Below, in pieces: positions 54,308-64,000 of a DNA stretch of 64,000 nt. Origin of the DNA: JAGTRP01 sp035255045 (GTDB taxonomy: Bacteria; Pseudomonadota; Gammaproteobacteria; Burkholderiales; Rhodocyclaceae); the NCBI GenBank assembly GCA_035255045.1, contig DATFAA010000034.1:58529-122528 (forward strand). The letters run 5' to 3'. Each line of letters opens with the position of its first letter. Within the stretch, counting starts at the first letter, position 1. A program made the position numbers and the translations under genes. The notes below the pieces were generated by a model. The model saw only the letters and a list, made by a program, of their open reading frames with translations. It did no database searches and was not told the origin of the DNA.

Positions 54308-55416
54308 CAGCGAGCGAGTTCTTCCTGGATCAGCCACTTGCCTGCGGAGCGCACGAGCACCAAAGTTTTGGTGGTGGAGGTATTAAGGCTGCCGGCCTTG
54401 TAGTGCTGGCGGAACTTGGCGGTCGCCTTGTCGCCGCTGACGCTGATCTGGGGCTCGTCGTAGCTCACCGAAATCTTGCCAGCCTTGCCGGCGATGCGAT
54501 CCTGCCGTTCGGCTTCCCAGGCCTTGCGGGACTGGCCCTTGGGCGGCTGGAAGTCGGCGGCGTAGTGGGCGAGGTAGGCCTTCACGTCCTTGCGGGACCA
54601 GGCGTCCACCCAGCCGTTGAGGGCCTTGGTGACATCGTCCGCGGCGGGATCGGCCTTGGGCGCGGCTGGTGCGGCGGCAGGCTTGGCCTCGGCCACCTTG
54701 GTTTCCGCCGGCTTGGCCGGAGCGGCGGCCGGGGTGGTGGCGATGACCGTGGCGGTCGGCGCCGGGGCAGGCACGGCAGCGGCCGGCGCCTTTGCGGCGG
54801 GGGCCTGCACGGCTGCCGGCGCGGCGGCCACGGGCTTGACGTTGGGTCGGGCGGAGGTGCTGATGAGGTCGCGGATCAGGGACAGCTTGTTCTGGGCCGC
54901 GGAATTGGACGAATCCAGTTGCAGGGCCTTGTCGTAGGCCTGGCTGGCCAGCTTGGCGTAGACGTCGCCCAGGTTCTCGTAGGCGATGGCGTAGGCCGGG
55001 TGAGTCCTTATTGCCATTTCCAGCGCCGTGCGGGCCTTGTCGTACTGCTTCTGCTGGGCGTAGAGGACGGCGAGATTGTTGTAGGGCTCGGGCAGCTCCG
55101 GGTAATCCTCGGTGAGCTTGGTGAACACGGCGACGGCTTCGTTGGGCTTGCCCATTTCGGTCAGGATGAGGCCCTTGAGGAAGCGGCCCTGGGCGTCCTT
55201 GGGCTTGCCGGAGAGGTAGGCGTCCACCTTCTCCAGGGCCTGGGAATACTGCCCCTGCTTGATCAGGCGCTGGACCTCGGGCAGGTTGTCCGCCATGGCC
55301 GGCAGAGCGGCGCCAAGGGCAAGTCCCAGGACCAGAGCGCGCAGGTTGGCGCGGGGCCGGAAATGGGCTGAGACACGGGCCGGGAGGCGGGCCAGGAACG
55401 GGAAGGGGGCAGTCAT
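54307..55416 (-). CDS. Exported TPR protein with C-terminal NTF2-like domain
   Basis: A 369-residue protein, first gene of a six-gene leftward operon. A signal peptide or anchor (about residues 25-42) precedes tetratricopeptide repeats (about 45-185; e.g. AVFTKLTEDYPELPEPYNNL). A Pro/Ala-rich linker follows and an NTF2/SnoaL-like domain (about 255-369, with LNGWVDAWSRKDVKAYLAHY) closes it. The C-terminal domain matches that of the L,D-transpeptidase encoded next. It is likely an envelope protein-protein scaffold acting with that enzyme. Confidence 0.85.
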   Translation of the reverse strand: MTAPFPFLARLPARVSAHFRPRANLRALVLGLALGAALPAMADNLPEVQRLIKQGQYSQALEKVDAYLSGKPKDAQGRFLKGLILTEMGKPNEAVAVFTKLTEDYPELPEPYNNLAVLYAQQKQYDKARTALEMAIRTHPAYAIAYENLGDVYAKLASQAYDKALQLDSSNSAAQNKLSLIRDLISTSARPNVKPVAAAPAAVQAPAAKAPAAAVPAPAPTATVIATTPAAAPAKPAETKVAEAKPAAAPAAPKADPAADDVTKALNGWVDAWSRKDVKAYLAHYAADFQPPKGQSRKAWEAERQDRIAGKAGKISVSYDEPQISVSGDKATAKFRQHYKAGSLNTSTTKTLVLVRSAGKWLIQEELAR

Positions 55417-55464
55417 CGCTATGCTATACTTTGCCGAGGTTCACAATCGTTAAATTCTATCAAG

Positions 55465-55504
55465 AAGCCCGTCCAATCCAAAGTTCAAAAGCGCGGCGGG
55501 CTTT
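55465..55504 (+). promoter_or_regulatory. Hairpin with T-run in the cysS leader (possible attenuator)
   Basis: AAGCCCG (55465-55471) and CGGGCTT (55497-55503) form a 7-bp stem with a 25-base loop, followed by T residues, ending 18 bases before the cysS ATG. A TATACT near 55423-55428 could start a leader of about 85 bases. This could be an attenuator or the terminator of a short transcript; the long loop makes it weak. Confidence 0.4.
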
Positions 55505-55521
55505 TCCAATACTCGACTCCC

Positions 55522-56889
<1,368 letters not shown>

Positions 56890-56910
56890 GGCGACGCCGA
56901 GCAGAAAGAC

Positions 56911-56936
56911 AAAAGCCCGTCGCGAGACGGGCTTTT
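56911..56936. terminator. Terminator between cysS and the substrate-binding-protein gene, probably bidirectional
   Basis: An 11-bp stem (AAAAGCCCGTC with GACGGGCTTTT, loop GCGA) is followed by T on the rightward strand. The reverse strand also ends in T-rich sequence, so it could serve both cysS and the convergent gene. Confidence 0.92.
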
Positions 56937-56956
56937 TCGTTGGTGCCGGCAGTGGC

Positions 56957-58102
56957 CTACTTGAGGACCTTGCCCCCCGGGCCGATCACCGTCAGTTCCA
57001 CGAAGCGGGAGCCCTGGCGGCTGTCCGGGCTGTAGCTCACCCGATAGCCGCCGAAGTCCTGGTTGAGGCTTTCCAGGGTGCTCACCAGCTTTTCCCGGGA
57101 AACGTCCTTGCCCTGCTTTTTGAGGGCATCCACCAGGACCCGGGCCATCATGTAGCCCTCGACGCCGTAGTAGGAGAACTTGCCCTGCTTGCCCAGGAGG
57201 CGCTGGTATTCCCGCACCACGGAGACGGTGTCGTTCCAGGGGTAGGGCATGACCTGGGAAATGCCGATGCCGCGGGCGTCGCTGCCCAGTTCCTGGACCA
57301 GCTGTTCGGCGCCGACCGGGGACAGGGTCATGAGCATGGGGTTCTGGCCCGCCTTCTTCATGGCCTTGACGAAGGCGGCAGTGGGCTTGTAGAGGGTGAC
57401 CATGACCACCGCCTGGGGGTTGGCCTTGGAGATGATCTCGACCGCCTTGGATACGTCCAGGGAATTGCGCTCCACCGTGGCCACGGCGGAGGGGGTGAGG
57501 TTGTATTTCTTGAGGGCGGCGGTGACGCCTTCGAGGCCGGAATTGCCGAAGCCGTCGTTCTGGTAGAAGACGGCGATGCTCTTCAGGCCCAAGGCCACCA
57601 GCTGATTGACGATAGCCTCGGTCTCGTCCGCGTAGCTGGCGCGGACATTGAACATGTAGCGGTTGTTGGCGTTGGCCGAAGGCGCCTGGCGAATGGTGCC
57701 GGCGCCGGAGATGGTGCCCACCAGGGGCACCCGGGCCGGGCCGAAGACGCTGTTCATGGCCTCCGTGGTCGGGCTGGAGCCGTAGAAGGCGAGGAGGGAA
57801 AAGACCTTCTTGTCCTCGATCAGGGTCTTGGTGTTGGCGACGGCCCGCTCGGTTTCGTAGCCGTCGTCCAGGCTGACCAGTTCAAGCTTGCGGCCGTTTA
57901 CTCCGCCGGCCTTGTTGATCTGGGTGAAGTAGGCGCTGATGGCCGTCTTCATGTCCTCGCCGTAGGCACCATTGGGGCCCGAGAAGGGGGCCGACATGCC
58001 GATAGTGATGGAGGTGTCGCTGACGCCAGGATCGGCCGCCCATGCGGTCCAAGCCAGAAACCCAAGTACCCCTGCCACGGCCACGCGTTTCCACGAGCTC
58101 AT
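56957..58102 (-). CDS. Branched-chain-type amino acid ABC transporter substrate-binding protein
   Basis: A 381-residue periplasmic binding protein of the LivJ/LivK type. A signal peptide (residues 1 to about 23, ending WAA) precedes VSDTSITIGMSAPFSGPNGAYG, and AYFTQINKAGGVNGRKLELVSLDD is typical of the family. The ATG at 58102 is preferred over one at 58126 because GGGGGAAC lies just upstream and the signal peptide begins there. No membrane or ATPase subunits are adjacent, so partners lie elsewhere. The ligand (amino acid, amide or other) is unknown. Confidence 0.9.
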   Translation of the reverse strand: MSSWKRVAVAGVLGFLAWTAWAADPGVSDTSITIGMSAPFSGPNGAYGEDMKTAISAYFTQINKAGGVNGRKLELVSLDDGYETERAVANTKTLIEDKKVFSLLAFYGSSPTTEAMNSVFGPARVPLVGTISGAGTIRQAPSANANNRYMFNVRASYADETEAIVNQLVALGLKSIAVFYQNDGFGNSGLEGVTAALKKYNLTPSAVATVERNSLDVSKAVEIISKANPQAVVMVTLYKPTAAFVKAMKKAGQNPMLMTLSPVGAEQLVQELGSDARGIGISQVMPYPWNDTVSVVREYQRLLGKQGKFSYYGVEGYMMARVLVDALKKQGKDVSREKLVSTLESLNQDFGGYRVSYSPDSRQGSRFVELTVIGPGGKVLK

Positions 58103-58195
58103 TATTTTGTTCCCCCTGCCTGCCAAGTCGAACGACGGCTAATTTTAGCCGGTAAGAATGGCGCCCGAAACTGACGGCAGGCTTACTCGCGCGAC

Positions 58196-58223
58196 AAAAA
58201 AGGCGAGCTCGAAGGCTCGCCTT
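58196..58223 (-). terminator. Intrinsic terminator after dnaJ
   Basis: Read leftward, AAGGCGAGC (58223-58215) and GCTCGCCTT (58208-58200) form a 9-bp stem with a 6-base loop, followed by a T run (ending near 58196). It lies 25 bases after the dnaJ stop and ends the heat-shock operon. Confidence 0.93.
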
Positions 58224-58247
58224 GATCCATGTCAGCAGGAGTGCCGC

Positions 58248-59384
58248 TTACTGGCCGAAGAACTCCTTGACCTTGTCCATCCAGGACTTGGCCCGGGGAT
58301 TGTGCTTGGCGTCGTTGTCCCGACTGATTTCCTCCAGTTCCTGGAGCAGTTCCCGCTGGCGGTCGGTCAGATTGACCGGGGTTTCGACCACCACGTGGCA
58401 GAGCAGGTCGCCATGGGTGTGGCTGCGCACTCCCTTGATGCCCTTGCCCCGCAGCCGGAAGATGCGACCCGACTGGGTCTCGGGCGGAATCTTGATCTTC
58501 GCCGCACCGTCCAGGGTCGGGATTTCGATGTCGCCGCCCAGGGCCGCCGTGGTGAAGGAGATGGGCATCTCGCAGTGCAGGTCGTTGTGGTCGCGCTGGA
58601 AGACCGCATGGGCCTTCAAGTGGATTTGTACGTAGAGATCCCCCGGCGGGCCGCCATTGACGCCATGCTCGCCTTCGCCCGCCAGGCGAATGCGATCCCC
58701 CTCGTCCACACCGGCCGGAATCTTCACCGCCAGGGTCTTGTGCTGCTTGACCCGGCCGGCGCCGTGGCAGGTGCCGCAGGGGTCGGCGATGAAGCGCCCG
58801 GTGCCGTGGCACTTGGGGCAGGTCTGCTGGATGGAGAAGAAGCCCTGCTGCAGGCGTACCTGGCCGGAGCCGCTGCAGGTGGGGCAGGTCTTGGGCTGGG
58901 TGCCGGCCTTGGCCCCGCTGCCGTGACAGCTGTCGCAGACCTCCATGGTGGGGATGCGAATCTTGGTCTCGGTGCCGTGGGCGGCCTGCTCCAGGGAGAT
59001 TTCCAGGTTGTAGCGGAGGTCGGCGCCGCGATAGATGTTGGAGCGGCCGCCGCCACCACCCCGGTGGCCGCCGAAAATCTCGTCGAAGATGCCGCCGAAG
59101 GCATCGGCGAAACCGCCGCCCATGCCGCCGCCGAAGCCGCCGCCCATGCCGGCCTGGGGATCGATGCCGGCGTGGCCGAACTGGTCGTAGGCCGCCCGCT
59201 TCTGGCCGTCGGACAGGATTTCGTAGGCTTCCTTGGCCTCCTTGAACTTCTCCTCCGCCCCCGGATTGTCCGGGTTGCGGTCCGGGTGATGCTTCATGGC
59301 CAGCTTGCGGTAGGCCTTCTTGATTTCTTCCTCGCTGGCGTCGCGGTTGAGGCCGAGGACTTCGTAATAATCGCGTTTAGACAT
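58248..59384 (-). CDS. dnaJ: Chaperone DnaJ
   Basis: A 378-residue co-chaperone that stimulates DnaK ATPase. J-domain with HPD (KHHPDRNPDNP), a Gly/Phe-rich region (about 78-118), and four zinc-finger repeats CDSCHGSG, CPTCSGSG, CPKCHGTG and CGTCHGAG, then the C-terminal substrate-binding domain. The start is ATG 59384 (MSKRDYYEVLGL), not the short upstream extension. It follows dnaK by 80 bases that hold a hairpin. Confidence 0.97.
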   Translation of the reverse strand: MSKRDYYEVLGLNRDASEEEIKKAYRKLAMKHHPDRNPDNPGAEEKFKEAKEAYEILSDGQKRAAYDQFGHAGIDPQAGMGGGFGGGMGGGFADAFGGIFDEIFGGHRGGGGGRSNIYRGADLRYNLEISLEQAAHGTETKIRIPTMEVCDSCHGSGAKAGTQPKTCPTCSGSGQVRLQQGFFSIQQTCPKCHGTGRFIADPCGTCHGAGRVKQHKTLAVKIPAGVDEGDRIRLAGEGEHGVNGGPPGDLYVQIHLKAHAVFQRDHNDLHCEMPISFTTAALGGDIEIPTLDGAAKIKIPPETQSGRIFRLRGKGIKGVRSHTHGDLLCHVVVETPVNLTDRQRELLQELEEISRDNDAKHNPRAKSWMDKVKEFFGQ

Positions 59385-59407
59385 TTCCCTACCCGTCAAT
59401 AGACAAA

Positions 59408-59448
59408 GGCACCGAGGGCCACCGGTGGCTTGCCGGTGTCTCGGTGCC
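59408..59448 (-). terminator. Hairpin between dnaK and dnaJ (partial terminator or processing site)
   Basis: An outer 9-bp stem (GGCACCGAG/CTCGGTGCC) and an inner 6-bp stem (CACCGG/CCGGTG) nest within 41 bases between the dnaK stop and dnaJ start. Reading leftward it is followed only by TTTGTC, so termination would be partial at most. Such an element could lower DnaJ relative to DnaK. Confidence 0.55.
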
Positions 59449-59464
59449 GTGAAGCATGGCTAGT

Positions 59465-61399
<1,935 letters not shown>

Positions 61400-61466
61400 A
61401 TTCAAATCCTTTGCTGAATTAGCTGAAATTTCCGATGTGTCGGAGATGGGGGCGTGCCCCGGTATT

Positions 61467-62033
61467 TCAATCCTTGCCCTTGGCGACCATGACCAGAGCC
61501 GGGCGCAGGACGCGCTCGGCGATCAGGTAGCCCTTCTGCAGGACGGTGGCCACGGTGTTCGGCTCCTGGTCTGCTTCGACCATGCCGATGGCTTGGTGCT
61601 TGTGGGGGTCGAATTTCTCGCCGGCCGGGTTGATTTCCTTGAGGCCGGATTTTTCGAAGGCGGAGACCAGCTGCTTGAGGGTGAGATCGACGCCGGAGCG
61701 GAGGCCTTCCACGGTCTGTTCCTGGTTGGCCAGGGCAGCTTCCAGGCTGTCCTTGACGGCCAGGAGCTCGCCGGCGAATTTCTCGACGGCAAACTTGTGG
61801 GCCTTGGAGATGTCATCCTGGGCCCGGCGGCGCACGTTTTCGCTCTCCGCCTTGGCCCGCAGCCAGGCATCGTAGTGCTCGGCCGCCTTCAGTTCTACCT
61901 GGCGCAGCTGTTCTTCGAGGCTCGGCAGGGTGTCTACCGGTTCGTTTCCGGAAGCGGGCGCAGCCTGTGCTCCGACCTCCGGCGCTTGTTGTTCTCCCAG
62001 CAGGGGTTCCTGGGGCGTTTCATGGTTGGACAT
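61467..62033 (-). CDS. grpE: Nucleotide exchange factor GrpE
   Basis: A 188-residue GrpE. The N-terminal acidic/disordered segment is followed by the long helix (LEEQLRQVELKAAEHYDAWLRA) and AESENVRRRAQDDI. The beta domain contains FDPHKHQAIGMVE and VATVLQKGYLIAERVLRPALVMVAKG. It stimulates ADP release from DnaK. First gene of grpE-dnaK-dnaJ, with a heat-shock promoter just upstream. Confidence 0.96.
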   Translation of the reverse strand: MSNHETPQEPLLGEQQAPEVGAQAAPASGNEPVDTLPSLEEQLRQVELKAAEHYDAWLRAKAESENVRRRAQDDISKAHKFAVEKFAGELLAVKDSLEAALANQEQTVEGLRSGVDLTLKQLVSAFEKSGLKEINPAGEKFDPHKHQAIGMVEADQEPNTVATVLQKGYLIAERVLRPALVMVAKGKD

Positions 62034-62060
62034 AGGGTGTTCTCCGAAAAAACTTAGCGC

Positions 62061-62089
62061 TAATTGGGGACTGAATTCAGGGTTTCAAG
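62061..62089 (-). promoter_or_regulatory. Sigma-32 (RpoH) heat-shock promoter of grpE
   Basis: Reading leftward, CTTGAAA (62089-62083) is followed after 13 bases by CCCCAATTA (62069-62061). This is a close match to the sigma-32 consensus (CTTGAAA, spacer 13-15, CCCCATNT), about 30 bases before the grpE start. It explains heat induction of the whole cluster. Confidence 0.85.
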
Positions 62090-62154
62090 CCCCGGCCAGC
62101 ATGAATTTGCTTGGAGCGCCGAACGGAGGCGCCGATCGCGGAAAATGGCGGCCG

Positions 62155-62189
62155 AGGAGGGCCGGACCGGGTCGGTCCGGTGCCCTCCT
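62155..62189. repeat. GC-rich 14-bp stem-loop between grpE and the chemoreceptor gene
   Basis: AGGAGGG plus CCGGACC (62155-62168) pair with GGTCCGG (62174-62180) and CCCTCCT (62183-62189); a 2-base bulge interrupts the 14-bp stem. It lies 30 bases after the chemoreceptor stop. It lacks a T run on either strand, so calling it a terminator is not justified; it may act as an RNA-processing or stabilising element. Confidence 0.5.
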
Positions 62190-62219
62190 GGAGTATTCGG
62201 CGCTACGGGGCTGGCTGTA

Positions 62220-63839
62220 TTAGACCTTGAAGCGTCCGACCATGCTCTGCAGGCCGTCGGCGAGGTTCTTCAGGTCGTGGGCGGCACCGGCCGTCTGCTC
62301 GACGGCGCCGGTGTTGTCGCGGGCCATCTGGGCGATGGCCTCGATGCTGGATTCCACCGCGCCGGAAACCCGGCGCTGCTGGTCGGTGGCGGCGGCGATG
62401 GCGTCGAGGCCGTGGCCGACCTCCGCCACCGAGCCGTTGGTGGCCTGCAGGACGCTGGCCACGGTGCCCACCGAGGTCTGGCTGCTGGCCAGGTGCTCGA
62501 GGCCCTCCTCGATGGTGCGGCGCACGGACACCGACTGGGCGCTGATGGTGGCGGTGATGGCGTCGATCTCGCTGGCGGAGCGGCCGGATTTCTCGGCCAG
62601 CTTGCGCACCTCGTCGGCCACCACGGCGAAGCCTCGTCCCTGCTCGCCGGCCCGGGCCGCCTCGATGGCGGCGTTGAGGGCGAGGAGGTTGGTCTGCTCG
62701 GCGATGTCCTTGACCTCCCGGGTCATGTGGGTGATGGCCTCGGTGTTGCGGACGAATTCATTGACCGACTCGGCCATCTGCTTGACCGCGTGCTCGACCA
62801 CGTTCATTTCCTGGAGCAGGACGGTGAGGTTGCGGCTGCCTTCCTCGGCCCGCACCAGGCTTTCCTGGGACTGGTGCTGGACGTTGCCGGCGCTCTGGGC
62901 GATGGAAGAGATGCTGGCCACCAGCTGTTCGACCGCGTTGGCGGCATCGTTGGATTTCTCGTCCTGCTGGTGGGAGCTGCGGGCCACCCGGTCGGCGCTG
63001 TCGGACAGGGATGCCACCTTGGCTGATACCTGGACGGCGGCGTCCCGCACCTGCCGCACCAGGCCGCTGAAATTCTCCATCATCTCGTTGAAGACGGCGG
63101 CCGCCTGGCCGACCTCGTCCTTGCCCGCCACCGGCAGGCGGCGGGTGAGGTCGCCTTCGCCCCGGGCGATGTCTTCCAGGCCCTTGCGCAGCTGGTCCAG
63201 GGGATGGGTGACGAAATGGTGGGTGAGGAGATAGATGATGACCAGCAGGACGCCGATCACCACCAGGGCGGCGCCGGCGATCTTGAGGCGGAAATTGGCT
63301 ACCTCGGCTTCGACGGAATCCAGGGAGACCTTCATGCTGACCACGCCCAGCACGGTGCCCTCGGGGACCTGGTGGCAGGCGATGCAGTCCTTGCCCAGGT
63401 AGTTCTTGGAGGCCCGGGTCGGGTTGATGACCCGCAGGAAGGAGCTGCCGTCGACATTCTCGACGGCCATGTAGGGGGTGCCGGTCTGCATCACCTGCTT
63501 TTCGACTGCGTCCAGGTCCCGCTTGTCCTTGGTATCGGGGCCGAAGAGCTTCTCCACCGCGCCGCTGCGGGCGACATGGAGGTCCTTGATGATGGAGAGC
63601 TGCTTGATCTGATCGAGGAATACTTCCCGCTGCCCGACGGTGCCGGTGATCATCATGCCGGTCAGACCGGCCATGGTCATTTCGTGGATGCTTCTGGAGA
63701 AGTCCTGGGCCTGGCGGATGGCGGTATCCCGATTGGCCTGGCTGGACCAGAAGATCATCCCCGTCCAGACGATCACTAGGACCAGCCAGATGGCCGCGGT
63801 CAGGCGGACCCAAATCTTCCAGTTGGCGAAACTCGGCAT
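62220..63839 (-). CDS. Methyl-accepting chemotaxis protein with c-type-heme-binding sensor domain
   Basis: A 539-residue chemoreceptor. Transmembrane helices lie at about residues 10-32 and 186-206, bracketing a periplasmic sensor that contains CIACH (C152, C155, H156), a c-type heme motif of the DUF3365/Tll0287-like sensor family. A HAMP domain (about 205-260) and the cytoplasmic signalling hairpin follow, with the highly conserved EQTNLLALNAAIEAARAGEQ and GRGFAVVADEVRKLAEKS. No CheR-binding pentapeptide is present at the C-terminus. A heme here suggests sensing of redox, oxygen or NO. ATG 63839 follows AAGGGGAGTTCG. Confidence 0.93.
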   Translation of the reverse strand: MPSFANWKIWVRLTAAIWLVLVIVWTGMIFWSSQANRDTAIRQAQDFSRSIHEMTMAGLTGMMITGTVGQREVFLDQIKQLSIIKDLHVARSGAVEKLFGPDTKDKRDLDAVEKQVMQTGTPYMAVENVDGSSFLRVINPTRASKNYLGKDCIACHQVPEGTVLGVVSMKVSLDSVEAEVANFRLKIAGAALVVIGVLLVIIYLLTHHFVTHPLDQLRKGLEDIARGEGDLTRRLPVAGKDEVGQAAAVFNEMMENFSGLVRQVRDAAVQVSAKVASLSDSADRVARSSHQQDEKSNDAANAVEQLVASISSIAQSAGNVQHQSQESLVRAEEGSRNLTVLLQEMNVVEHAVKQMAESVNEFVRNTEAITHMTREVKDIAEQTNLLALNAAIEAARAGEQGRGFAVVADEVRKLAEKSGRSASEIDAITATISAQSVSVRRTIEEGLEHLASSQTSVGTVASVLQATNGSVAEVGHGLDAIAAATDQQRRVSGAVESSIEAIAQMARDNTGAVEQTAGAAHDLKNLADGLQSMVGRFKV

Positions 63840-63889
63840 CGAACTCCCCTTGTTTGAATACTTATGGACGCAGCTGTCTTTGTTCTGGT

Positions 63890-64000
63890 TTAGACGGACA
63901 GATCAACTTGCTGGATTGTGCCAGCCTTGCCATTTTCCTGCAAAAAGACCCCGGAAGACCGTATCTGGCCCTGGGTCCGGTTGCTCTCGTCCTTGAGGTC
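63890..64000 (-). CDS. C-terminal end of a gene running off the window
   Basis: A leftward open frame of 36 codons plus a TAA (63890-63892) continues past the window edge. Visible residues begin DLKDESNRTQGQIRSSGVFL and end IQQVDLSV. The coding side is upstream of the chemoreceptor gene, 50 bases away. The pattern could be the tail of another chemoreceptor, but no diagnostic motif is present. Confidence 0.35.
   Translation of the reverse strand, partial: DLKDESNRTQGQIRSSGVFLQENGKAGTIQQVDLSV

Noticed and set aside
62155..62189. A Rho-independent terminator after the chemoreceptor gene
   Set aside because: The stem is strong but no T run follows on either strand, so it is recorded only as a stem-loop.

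Overview
The window is GC-rich (about two thirds G+C), densely coded DNA from a bacterial chromosome. The gene content points to a betaproteobacterium, most likely of the Rhodocyclales (an Azospira/Dechloromonas-like relative). The evidence is the leuC-[entericidin]-leuD-leuB-asd-fimV-truA-trpFBA-accD-folC-SPOR-cvpA-purF-metZ block, a FixABCX electron-bifurcating complex, a heme-binding chemoreceptor and the codon style. I see no rRNA, tRNA, CRISPR array, insertion sequence or integrase, so this reads as stable core chromosome with some accessory genes on the left.

Left part (1-13.2 kb). A truncated spermidine-synthase-like gene and a nitroreductase face a leftward, translationally coupled trio of exported enzymes: a polysaccharide deacetylase, a DUF4015 glycosidase-like protein, and a serine beta-lactamase-like domain fused to a NamZ muramidase domain. 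This looks like an envelope or exopolysaccharide processing set. Next come a PAS sensor kinase, a LysR regulator divergent from a D-malate/tartrate dehydrogenase, a lone TRAP solute-binding protein, and an ion-transporter-superfamily carrier.

Middle-left (13.2-25.4 kb). A KdpDE-like two-component pair, whose kinase lacks the KdpD N-terminus, runs directly into fixABCX and then a sirtuin. A cytochrome b/molybdopterin oxidoreductase pair, a small secreted protein with a His/Asp tail, a PAS-PAS-GGDEF-EAL protein, and QueD divergent from a radical SAM enzyme follow.

Centre (25.5-49.4 kb). An HTH protein with a clear candidate operator and a CBS-domain protein precede aroC, an MFS carrier, a lipoprotein M48 protease, the leucine genes, asd, fimV and then a long, tightly overlapping biosynthetic series (truA, trpF, trpB, trpA, accD, folC, SPOR protein, cvpA, purF, metZ). 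rhlE closes this block with a strong terminator.

Right part (49.4-64 kb). A leftward operon carries a TPR protein, an L,D-transpeptidase, two cyclophilins, lpxH and recQ. The rightward cysS is followed by a leftward branched-chain-type substrate-binding protein, the grpE-dnaK-dnaJ heat-shock cluster with a near-consensus sigma-32 promoter, and a chemoreceptor with a CxxCH heme motif. The tail of one more leftward gene runs off the window.
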